A stretch of DNA of 64,000 nt from Streptomyces ochraceiscleroticus. Its GTDB lineage: Bacteria > Actinomycetota > Actinomycetes > Streptomycetales > Streptomycetaceae. Shown here piece after piece: positions 57,346 through 64,000 of this stretch; positions within the stretch are counted from its first letter, which is position 1; the number at the start of each line of letters is the position of its first letter. The position numbers were made by a program, and so were the translations under genes. The notes under the pieces are model-generated. The model made no database searches. It had not been told where the DNA came from and saw only the letters and a program-made list of their open reading frames with translations. The stretch is from assembly GCF_000720485.1 (NCBI RefSeq), contig NZ_JOAX01000006.1, positions 124,001 to 188,000 on the forward strand, in the 5' to 3' direction.

Positions 57346-59295
57346 TCACACCGGTACGAGCGTGACCTCTGTGGCCTTCACGCTGATCCAGACGTCCGTG
57401 CCGTCGCGGAGGTCCAGTTCGACGGCGGCCTGGTGGGTGATCTCGGCGACGAGGTCGGGGACTTCCGGCGAACCGATGAGGACGCGCAGCCGGCTGCCGG
57501 CGGCGGTGAGTTCGCGGACCCGGCCGGGCCAGACGTTGCGCGGGCTGCCGCCGGGGCGGACGCGGTGCACGGACACCGCCTCAGGGCCGATGATCGCGAG
57601 CGCTTCGGTGCCCTTCTCCAGTGGTTCGGCGGCGGTGAGCCGGCCGGGGCGGTCCGCGAGGGCGAGGCCGTCGGCGGTGGCCGTACCGGGCCAGGCGTTG
57701 CGCCCGAGCATCCGGGCCACCCAGGGCGAGCGGGGGTGCCGGGAGACCTCGGCGGGCGCGGCGTCCTGGAGGGTGCTGCCGTCCTGGAGTACCAGTACCC
57801 GGTCGGCCAGCGAGACCGCCTCGACCGGGTCGTGGGTGACGAGCAGGCAGACGCCGCGGAAGCCGGCGAGATGCTGCCGCAGGGTGTGCCGCACGTGCGC
57901 CCGGGTGGTCTGGTCGAGGGCGGCGAGCGGCTCGTCGAGGAGGAGCAGCCGGGGCCCGGCCGCCAGCGCCCTGGCCAGCGCGACCCGGCCGGCCTGCCCC
58001 CCGGACAGGCCGGCCGGACGGCGGTGTGCGAGGTGGCCGACGCCGAGCCGGTCCAGCCACTGCTGGGCGGCGCGCCGGGCCTCCGCACGGTGTACACCGC
58101 GGGCGCGGAGGCCGTACGCGGTGTTGCCGAGGGCGGTGAGGTGCGGGAAGAGCGCGCCGTCCTGCGGTACCCAGGCGACGCCGCGGCGGTGCGGCGGCCG
58201 GGCCGTGACGTCGTAGTCCCCGAGGGTCAGCGCGGCGTGGGCGCGCGGGGTGAGACCGAGGAGCGCGCGCAGCAGGGTGGTCTTGCCCGCGCCGTTGGGG
58301 CCGACGACGGCGATGGTGGTGCCGGGGCCGGCGTCGAGGGTGAGGCGGGTGAAGCCGGTGACGTCGGCGTGCAGCGGCCAGGTGGGCGCGTCCGCCGGGA
58401 GCTCCTCGGAAGGCGCCGCCGGCAGCGTGTCGGCGGGCGGTGTGTCCGTACCGCCCTCAGCGGCTCCGGCACCCGCCTCGGCGGCTCCGGTACGCGCCTT
58501 CGCCGTGGCGCCCACCGACCACCGCCCGCGCAGTGCGACCAGTACGGCCATCGCGACGGCCAGGAGCAGCAGCGAGACCGAGGTCGCGGCCTCGGGGCTG
58601 TCCTGGAGCAGCAGGTAGACCTGGAGCGGCAGGGTCTGGGTGACGCCGGGGAGGTTGCCGGCGAAGGTGATCGTGGCGCCGAACTCGCCCAGTGCGCGGG
58701 CCCAGGTGAGCGCGGCGCCGGCGGCCAGCCCCGGGGCGACCATGGGCAGCGTGACGGTGCAGAAGACGCGGAAGGGGCCCGCGCCGAGGGAGGCCGCGGT
58801 CTCCTCGTACCGGGCGTGCAGTCCGGCCAGCGCGCCCTCCAGGCTGATCACCAGGAAGGGCATCGACACGAACGTCGCGGCGATGACCGCGCCGGAGGTG
58901 TGGAACGGCAACTGGACGCCGAACCAGTCCTCCAGCACCCCGCCCAGCAGCCCCCGCCGCCCGAAGCCGAGCAGCAGCGCGACGCCGCCCACGGTCGGCG
59001 GCAGCACCATCGGGAGCAGGACCAGCGAGCGGACCAGCGCCTTGCCGGGGAAGTCCACCCGGGCCAGCAGCCAGGCGAGCGGCACGCCGAGCAGCAGCGA
59101 GAGCCCCAGTGCCCAGCACGCGACGGTCAGCGAGAGCCACATCGCGTCCGTGACGCCGGGCGCCGTCAGGTGGGTGCCCAGGTCCGACCAGGTCGTACGG
59201 GCCAGGACGCCGGCCAGCGGGACGAACAGGAACGCCACGGCCAGTACGGCGGGTACGGCCAGCGCGAGCGGCGCCCGGCGCACGGAGGGTCTCAT
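57346..59295 (-). CDS. modBC: Molybdate ABC transporter permease-ATPase fusion (ModB-ModC)
   Basis: A 649-residue single polypeptide. Residues 1 to about 265 are the ModB permease, with about six helices and the EAA loop [20 protein letters not shown]. An Ala/Pro-rich linker of about 40 residues follows. The ModC ATPase has Walker [19 protein letters not shown], signature [15 protein letters not shown] and Walker [15 protein letters not shown]-terminal TOBE domain senses or binds molybdate. It imports molybdate with the overlapping ModA (ATGA, 59292-59295). Fusion of the two subunits is uncommon but consistent. Confidence 0.92.
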   Translation of the reverse strand: MRPSVRRAPLALAVPAVLAVAFLFVPLAGVLARTTWSDLGTHLTAPGVTDAMWLSLTVACWALGLSLLLGVPLAWLLARVDFPGKALVRSLVLLPMVLPPTVGGVALLLGFGRRGLLGGVLEDWFGVQLPFHTSGAVIAATFVSMPFLVISLEGALAGLHARYEETAASLGAGPFRVFCTVTLPMVAPGLAAGAALTWARALGEFGATITFAGNLPGVTQTLPLQVYLLLQDSPEAATSVSLLLLAVAMAVLVALRGRWSVGATAKARTGAAEAGAGAAEGGTDTPPADTLPAAPSEELPADAPTWPLHADVTGFTRLTLDAGPGTTIAVVGPNGAGKTTLLRALLGLTPRAHAALTLGDYDVTARPPHRRGVAWVPQDGALFPHLTALGNTAYGLRARGVHRAEARRAAQQWLDRLGVGHLAHRRPAGLSGGQAGRVALARALAAGPRLLLLDEPLAALDQTTRAHVRHTLRQHLAGFRGVCLLVTHDPVEAVSLADRVLVLQDGSTLQDAAPAEVSRHPRSPWVARMLGRNAWPGTATADGLALADRPGRLTAAEPLEKGTEALAIIGPEAVSVHRVRPGGSPRNVWPGRVRELTAAGSRLRVLIGSPEVPDLVAEITHQAAVELDLRDGTDVWISVKATEVTLVPV

Positions 59296-60080
59296 GGCTT
59301 CTGGAACCCTGCGTCGCGCAGGATCTGCTGCGCCTTCGCCGACCGCAGCCACTTCACGAACGAGTCGGCCTGCTTCTTGTGTTCGGAGACCTTGAGGGTG
59401 GCGGCCGGGTAGGCGGCGACGGCGTTCTGGTCGTCGGGGACCGGCACCGCGTCGACCTTGTCAGGGGCGGTCTTCGCGTCCGTCGCGTAGACGATGCCCG
59501 CGTCGGCCTCGCCGAGCTCCACCTTGCTGAGCACGCCGCGCACGTCCTGCTCCTGCGAAACCGGCTTCACCTTGAGGTGCTGCTTGTCCAGCACCTGCTG
59601 GCTGTAGCGGCCGACCGGGACCTCGGGCGCGGCGAGGACGACCTTGAGCTTGCTGTCGGTGAGGTCCTTGAGGTCCATCACCTTCTTGGGGTTGCCCTTG
59701 CCGGTGGCGATGACCAGGCGGTTGTGGGCGATGGTGACCGGGGTGCCGGTCCGTCCCTTGAGGCCGTCCATGGTCCTGGTATCGGCGGTGACCAGCGCGT
59801 CCGCCGGGAAGTCCTGCTCGACCTGGGCGGCGAGCTGCTGCGAGCCGGCGTAGGAGAACTTCACGACCGTGTCCGGGTGGGCCTTCTCGTACGCGGCGCC
59901 GGCCTTCTTGAACACGTCGGTGAGCGAGGCCGCGGCGAGCACCTTGATCGTGGTCTTCTTGCCGCTGCCCGACGCCTCGTCGCCGGACCCGCCGCCGCAG
60001 CCGGCGGCGAGGGGCACGATCAGGGCGGCGCAGAGCGCGGTGGCGGCGGCGGTGCGGCGGGCCGTACGGGGGCGGGGCAT
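59292..60080 (-). CDS. modA: Molybdate-binding lipoprotein
   Basis: A 262-residue lipoprotein. The signal ends with lipobox LAAGC (residues 24-28), then a ModA-type domain begins [17 protein letters not shown]. Further family marks are [16 protein letters not shown] and [14 protein letters not shown]. It captures molybdate or tungstate outside the membrane and delivers it to the fused ModB-ModC encoded next. It is expressed with the regulator gene 16 bp upstream. Confidence 0.94.
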   Translation of the reverse strand: MPRPRTARRTAAATALCAALIVPLAAGCGGGSGDEASGSGKKTTIKVLAAASLTDVFKKAGAAYEKAHPDTVVKFSYAGSQQLAAQVEQDFPADALVTADTRTMDGLKGRTGTPVTIAHNRLVIATGKGNPKKVMDLKDLTDSKLKVVLAAPEVPVGRYSQQVLDKQHLKVKPVSQEQDVRGVLSKVELGEADAGIVYATDAKTAPDKVDAVPVPDDQNAVAAYPAATLKVSEHKKQADSFVKWLRSAKAQQILRDAGFQKP

Positions 60081-60096
60081 GCGTACTCCTCGGGGC

Positions 60097-60492
60097 TCAG
60101 ACCCGGTCGATGTGGACGTTGGTCGACTTCACGCGGGCCGTGGCCCGCATGCCGACCTCCAGTCCCAGCTCTTCCACCGCTTCCCGGGTCAGCAGCGAGA
60201 CCAGGCGGTGCGGGCCCGCCTGGATCTCCACCTGCGCGGCGACGTCGCCGAGCTTGATCGCGGTGACGATGCCGGGGAAGGCGTTGCGGACGGAAGTGGC
60301 GGCGGGCTCGTCCTCGCCGGCGCCGCTCTTGGCGAGCTCGGTGGAGAACGCGGCCAGGTCACGGCCGTCGATCAGCCGGCGACCGGCCTCGTCCCGGTGG
60401 GTGGGGACCTTGCCGGCGTCCGCCCAGCGGCGCGCCGTGTCGGCACTGACACCGAGCAGCCGCGCCGCCTGACCGATCGTGTAGGACTGCAT
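60097..60492 (-). CDS. HTH-Mop (TOBE) molybdate-responsive regulator
   Basis: A 131-residue protein with two parts. The N-terminus is an excisionase/MerR-like winged helix ([20 protein letters not shown]). The C-terminus is a single Mop/TOBE module ([40 protein letters not shown]). It is smaller than ModE and probably binds molybdate as an oligomer to control the downstream mod genes. ATG 60492 lies 7 nt after a -10-like TAACGT, suggesting a leaderless start; GTG 60501 is the alternative. Confidence 0.85.
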   Translation of the reverse strand: MQSYTIGQAARLLGVSADTARRWADAGKVPTHRDEAGRRLIDGRDLAAFSTELAKSGAGEDEPAATSVRNAFPGIVTAIKLGDVAAQVEIQAGPHRLVSLLTREAVEELGLEVGMRATARVKSTNVHIDRV

Positions 60493-60569
60493 GTGCGGCA
60501 CGTTATGGCAGATGCCCTCTCACCTGCAAGGAAGACTGTGGATTGGGCTTAGCAGATGCGAGCTGGGTA

Positions 60570-60581
60570 GTGCGATCGCAC
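60570..60581. promoter_or_regulatory. Perfect 12-bp palindrome GTGCGATCGCAC
   Basis: Located in the 270-bp gap between the divergent HTH-Mop and CitG-like genes. A possible operator; no binding protein is evident. Confidence 0.35.
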
Positions 60582-60762
60582 AAGATCGCGCGTGAGCGGG
60601 CGCCTCGGCGGGTGCCGGCAATCGCCGCGAAAGGGGGACATACGGGCCGCGGATACGGGACGAAAGTCCCGCGTACCGGGTCGTCGCGGGCGGCATCACA
60701 GGCTCGGGACGCGCTCACCGTCCCCCTCGACCGACCGACCCGCACGACGGAAGGCACCGACG

Positions 60763-61608
60763 ATGCTCAGGCCAGCGCCGACCTCGCCCGCCCACCTCGC
60801 TCCCCCGGTCACCCCGCACCTCCTCGCGGATCTCGCGGTGGCCGCCTGCACGGCACGTGCCCGGCTGCCGCGGATCCCCGACGCGGGCACGCCGCACGAC
60901 TCGGGCGACCCCGCCGCCGAACTCCGCTCCATACCGGCGCTCCGCCCGGTCTTCACCGCGGTGGCGGAGACCGCCGACGGCCGCCGCCTCGACCGCCACC
61001 TGCGTGCCGAGCTCGGCCGGCTCGGCGAGCGGCTCCCGGCGGAGGCCGCGGGGCACCGGGGCGAGCTGTGGGCCGTCGGCCTGCTCGTCGCGGGCGCCGC
61101 CGCCACCGGCTGCCGCTCGGGCTACACCGCCTGCGCGGCGGCCGCGACGCTGGCCCGGATGCCGTACGACGGCACGCCCAAGCCCGTCGAGACACCGGGC
61201 GGCCGGGCCCGGCTGCACTTCCACGTACCGGGCGCGACCGGCCAGGCCGGGTCCGGATTCCCGCACGTGCGGCGGGTGGCGCTGCCCGCGCTGCGCGAGT
61301 CCCGGGCGCACGGCAGGCCCGAGATCGCCGCGCGGATGGACGCGCTGCTCACGCTGATGGCGACGCTCGACGACACCGCCCTGCTGCACGAGGGCGGGCC
61401 CGCCGCGCTGCTGTCGGTCCAGATGGACGCCCGGGACGTGGTCCGGGCCGGCGGCTACGGCTGCCCGGCGGGCCGGGAGGCCCTGGACCGCCTGCACCTG
61501 CGCATGCGTGACCCGCTGCTGACCCCGCGCGGCAGCCACGCGGTACTGTCCGCCGCCCTGTTCCTGGACTTCACGTTCGGTACGGAGGGTCTGACGCCGG
61601 GGCCGTGA
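60763..61608 (+). CDS. CitG/MdcB-like triphosphoribosyl-dephospho-CoA synthase
   Basis: A 281-residue helical protein. The C-terminal half matches the CitG family: DDTALLHEGGPAALLSVQMD, then GREALDRLHLRMRDPLLTPR, then GSHAVLSAALFLDF. The N-terminal part has RLPRIPDAG and an alanine-rich helical region. CitG and MdcB make the prosthetic-group precursor of citrate lyase or malonate decarboxylase, but neither enzyme is in the window, so the role is open. ATG 60763 follows GGAAGG. It is divergent from the molybdate operon. Confidence 0.7.
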   Translation: MLRPAPTSPAHLAPPVTPHLLADLAVAACTARARLPRIPDAGTPHDSGDPAAELRSIPALRPVFTAVAETADGRRLDRHLRAELGRLGERLPAEAAGHRGELWAVGLLVAGAAATGCRSGYTACAAAATLARMPYDGTPKPVETPGGRARLHFHVPGATGQAGSGFPHVRRVALPALRESRAHGRPEIAARMDALLTLMATLDDTALLHEGGPAALLSVQMDARDVVRAGGYGCPAGREALDRLHLRMRDPLLTPRGSHAVLSAALFLDFTFGTEGLTPGP

Positions 61609-61615
61609 GCGGCGC

Positions 61616-61659
61616 GGCGGCGCGGCGGACCGGCGGTCGAGCCGGCCGGCCGCGCCGCC
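61616..61659. terminator. Terminator between CitG-like and PaaX genes
   Basis: An 11-bp perfect stem (GGCGGCGCGGC / GCCGCGCCGCC) around a 22-nt structured loop, between convergent genes. Confidence 0.55.
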
Positions 61660-61692
61660 GCCGGGCCTCTCAGCCCTCGGCGCGCAGCCCCC

Positions 61693-62439
61693 TCAGCCCT
61701 CGATGTGGCGGCGGAGCAGCTCGCTCAGCTCCGCCTCGAACTCGCCGTACCGGACGCGGAGTTCATCCCCCGGCCAGTCCCCGGGCAGCAGCGCGTCCGG
61801 GAGGAGGGGATCGGCGAGGAGGTGGCGGAGGATCGCGGCGGAGACGGTGAAACGGTCGGCGGGGGTGGCGGCCCGGCCGAGCGCCGCGAGCAGATCACGG
61901 GCCCGCGCCGACCAGCCGGCCAGGTCCCACAGCCGGCCGGCGAGCGCCGCGGGGTCGCCGTCGGGCGTGCCGGTCAGCCAGGTGCACTGCTCGACGGCGA
62001 CGGCGGGCCGCGGCCGGTCGAGGTTGGCGGGGCGCAGCCAGCTTCCCTCGCGCAGCTCGCCGAGCCGGAGCGCCGCCATGGCCTGGCGCAGCGCGGTGCG
62101 GTCCGCGGCGCTGCGCGGCTCGGCGCCGGCGACCAGCGCGATCTCCCACTCCCCCGACCAGTCGCCGGTACGCGGCGCGCGGCTCTCGTCCTGGCGGGCC
62201 TGACGCTCCAGGAGGCGCGCGGTCAGCCCGTACGAGCCGTCGCTCTGCCGCAGGTCACCGGCCGCGACCATCCGCGAGAGGGCGACGCGGACGGTGCCCT
62301 CGGCGATCCCGAAGAGCTCGCCGACCCTGACCAGTGCGCGCGCGGGCAGCCGGGGCGGGTGATGACCGAGGAGGGTGCTCAGCACGATGGAGCGCGCGGT
62401 GAGCGGCCGCAGGGCGAGGCGTGAATCCATGACGGTCAT
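61693..62439 (-). CDS. PaaX-family transcriptional regulator
   Basis: A 248-residue PaaX-type repressor. The winged helix is RALVRVGELFGIAEGTVRVA then LSRMVAAGDLRQSDGSYGL, and the large C-terminal domain has the PaaX_C pattern ending VRYGEFEAELSELLRRHIEG. PaaX proteins respond to phenylacetyl-CoA-like effectors. Start ATG 62439 (MTVMDSR) follows AAGGGTGG; ATG 62430 is an alternative. It is divergent from an AidB-like dehydrogenase, a common pairing, and probably represses it. Confidence 0.85.
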   Translation of the reverse strand: MTVMDSRLALRPLTARSIVLSTLLGHHPPRLPARALVRVGELFGIAEGTVRVALSRMVAAGDLRQSDGSYGLTARLLERQARQDESRAPRTGDWSGEWEIALVAGAEPRSAADRTALRQAMAALRLGELREGSWLRPANLDRPRPAVAVEQCTWLTGTPDGDPAALAGRLWDLAGWSARARDLLAALGRAATPADRFTVSAAILRHLLADPLLPDALLPGDWPGDELRVRYGEFEAELSELLRRHIEG

Positions 62440-62484
62440 CCTGACAGCCACCCTTACACACTTCCATCGCGTGTTCGACAACTG

Positions 62485-62490
62485 TAATGT
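62485..62490 (+). promoter_or_regulatory. -10 element positioned for a leaderless transcript
   Basis: TAATGT lies 7 nt before ATG 62498; a -35-like TTCCAT (62462-62467) sits 17 bp further upstream. Confidence 0.45.
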
Positions 62491-62497
62491 CGGCCGT

Positions 62498-64000
62498 ATG
62501 ACCGTCACCCATGAAGTCCTGAATCAGGCGCCGCCGCTCACGGGGTTCAGCGCGGCGGACGACCCGGCCCTGCTGGCGGCGCTGCACCGGGAGGGCGCCG
62601 GGTGGGGTGAGCGCGAGGTGCAGGTGCTGGGCGCGCTGGCCGGCTCGGCGGAGGTGCAGGAGCTGGCGCGGATGGCGGAGGAACAGCCGCCGAAGCTGCA
62701 CACGCACGACCGGTACGGCCACCGGGTGGACGAGGTGGAGTTCCACCCGGCGTGGCACGAGCTGATGACCGTGGCGGTGGAGCAGGGCCTGCACGCGGCG
62801 CCCTGGGCCGAGAACCGCCCCGGCGGCCATCTCGTGCGGGCCGCGAAGTTCTACGTGTGGTCGCAGGCCGAGCCGGGGCACGGCTGCCCCATCTCGATGA
62901 CGTACGCGGCGGTTCCGGCGCTGCGGGCCTCGCCCGGGCTGGCCGCTGAGTACGAGCCGCTGCTGGCGGCCCGCACGTACGACTTCGGGCTGCGGCCGCC
63001 GCTGGCCAAGGCCGGACTGATCGCCGGCATGTCGATGACCGAGAAGCAGGGCGGCTCGGACGTGCGGGCCAACACCACGCGGGCCGTGCCGACCGGGGAC
63101 GGGACGTACCGGATCACCGGCCACAAGTGGTTCACCTCCGCGCCGATGAGCGATGTGTTCCTGACGCTGGCGCAGACGGAGGAGGGGCTGACCTGCTTCC
63201 TCCTCCCCCGCGTGCTGCCGGACGGCACCCGCAACCGCTTCCACCTGATGCGGCTGAAGGACAAGCTCGGCAACCGCTCCAACGCCTCCTCCGAGGTCGA
63301 GTACGACGAGGCGGTGGCCTGGCCGGTGGGTGAGCCGGGGCGCGGGGTGCGGACCATCGTGGAGATGGTCAACATGACCCGGCTGGACTGTGTGCTCGGC
63401 TCGGCCGCCGGGATGCGGGCCGGGCTGCGGCAGGCGCTGCATCACACCGCGCACCGGCGGGCGTTCGGGAAGGAGCTGGCCGATCAGCCGCTGATGCGCT
63501 CCGTGCTGGCGGACCTGGCGATCGAGTCGGAGGCGGCGACGACGCTGGGGCTGCGGCTGGCGGCGGCGGTGGACCGGGCGCAGGCGGGTGACGACGCCGA
63601 GGGCGCGCTGCGCCGCCTCGCGCTGGCGGCCGGCAAGTACTGGGTGTGCAAGCGCGGCGCGACGCACGCGGCGGAGGCCCTGGAGTGCCTCGGCGGCAAC
63701 GGTTACGTCGAGGAGTCGGGGATGCCCCGGCTGTACCGGGAGGCCCCGCTGCTCTCCATCTGGGAGGGCTCGGGCAATGTCGCGGCGCTGGACGTGCTGC
63801 GCGCGCTGGGCAGGGAACCGGCCGCGCTGGAGGCGTACTTCGCCGAGGTGGAGACCGCGGCCGGCGCCGACCCGCGGCTGGACGCGGCGGTGGCGCGACT
63901 GAAGGCGATGCTGCCGGAGCTGGCCGATCCGGACCGGGCCCAACTGCTGGCCCGTACGCTCGCGGAGCGGCTGACGCTGGTCCTGCAGGGTGCGCTGCTG
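62498..64000 (+). CDS. AidB-like acyl-CoA dehydrogenase (3' end outside window)
   Basis: 501 codons are visible, without a stop. It belongs to the AidB branch of the acyl-CoA dehydrogenase superfamily: MSMTEKQGGSDVRANTTRAV (FAD and substrate region), ITGHKWFTSAPMSDV, and the branch-specific ECLGGNGYVEESGMPRLYRE with IWEGSGNVAALDVLRAL. AidB-like proteins are of about 540 residues, so little is missing. The family is linked to alkylation-damage response and isovaleryl-CoA oxidation; the natural reaction is not settled. It is divergent from PaaX, and the likely mRNA is leaderless. Confidence 0.9.
   Translation, partial: MTVTHEVLNQAPPLTGFSAADDPALLAALHREGAGWGEREVQVLGALAGSAEVQELARMAEEQPPKLHTHDRYGHRVDEVEFHPAWHELMTVAVEQGLHAAPWAENRPGGHLVRAAKFYVWSQAEPGHGCPISMTYAAVPALRASPGLAAEYEPLLAARTYDFGLRPPLAKAGLIAGMSMTEKQGGSDVRANTTRAVPTGDGTYRITGHKWFTSAPMSDVFLTLAQTEEGLTCFLLPRVLPDGTRNRFHLMRLKDKLGNRSNASSEVEYDEAVAWPVGEPGRGVRTIVEMVNMTRLDCVLGSAAGMRAGLRQALHHTAHRRAFGKELADQPLMRSVLADLAIESEAATTLGLRLAAAVDRAQAGDDAEGALRRLALAAGKYWVCKRGATHAAEALECLGGNGYVEESGMPRLYREAPLLSIWEGSGNVAALDVLRALGREPAALEAYFAEVETAAGADPRLDAAVARLKAMLPELADPDRAQLLARTLAERLTLVLQGALL

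Noticed and set aside
1..64000. tRNA, rRNA, CRISPR or intact transposase
   Set aside because: None was found when reading the sequence. Small RNAs and diverged elements could still be missed without a search.

Overview
The window is very GC-rich and dense with genes that look like those of a streptomycete or close relative: Tat signals, GAF-ANTAR and MmyB-type regulators, an EF-hand protein, a CYP105-type P450 operon, three rare TTA (bldA-type) codons and several start codons placed as in leaderless transcripts. All calls come from reading translated frames and DNA motifs by eye; no database search was run. No rRNA, tRNA, CRISPR array or intact insertion sequence was seen.

Layout. 1-12.5 kb: a candidate oxylipin (oxidised fatty acid) locus. 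It has a CYP102-type P450-reductase (cut by the left edge), a divergent PAS-LuxR regulator, a fusion of a catalase-like haem domain to a fatty-acid alpha-dioxygenase, a stand-alone catalase-like paralogue, a small membrane protein, a GMC oxidoreductase, a second alpha-dioxygenase whose distal histidine is an arginine, and a patatin lipase. The inferred logic is that the lipase frees fatty acids, the dioxygenases and P450 oxygenate them, and the catalase-like and GMC proteins process the products. This is the most unusual part of the window. 12.5-24.7 kb: universal stress protein, dodecin, amino-acid permease, EF-hand protein, UvrA-like ABC protein, a P450-ferredoxin-reductase operon with a TetR gene, an aminoglycoside phosphotransferase relative, a DUF1330 protein, and an FMN reductase/LLM monooxygenase pair.

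24.8-29.3 kb: a sugar-phosphate module (TIM-family isomerase, RpiB-family isomerase, zinc dehydrogenase) resembling tetritol catabolism, then a secreted GH88/GH105-type hydrolase and a DinB-like protein. 29.3-36 kb: a 57-residue peptide gene, a lipase maturation factor protein, a TPR protein, a degenerate RsbW-like protein, and a translationally coupled pair of GAF-ANTAR proteins, flanked by a 190-bp segmental duplication. 36-42.5 kb: two MFS efflux pumps, an SDR, an MmyB-type regulator, and a phosphatase/fructosamine-kinase pair. 42.6-44.6 kb: an unfamiliar three-gene unit (TTA-containing small protein, RelE/ParE-like small protein, LivJ-like binding protein carrying an in-frame 39-bp repeat insertion).

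44.6-49.8 kb: a kinase-like protein, a TetR-controlled SDR/reductase/hydrolase operon, and a methyltransferase. 49.9-52.8 kb: a likely sulfur module (cysteine-free Rrf2 regulator, TauE exporter, DszC/SfnB-like flavin enzyme with a TTA codon). 52.8-57.2 kb: phosphoribosyltransferase, erythromycin-esterase and alpha/beta-hydrolase operon, a Tat-exported lactonase and a small helical protein. 57.3-60.5 kb: molybdate uptake (ModA, a ModB-ModC fusion, and an HTH-Mop regulator). 60.7-64 kb: a CitG/MdcB-like protein, a PaaX regulator, and an AidB-like acyl-CoA dehydrogenase cut by the right edge.
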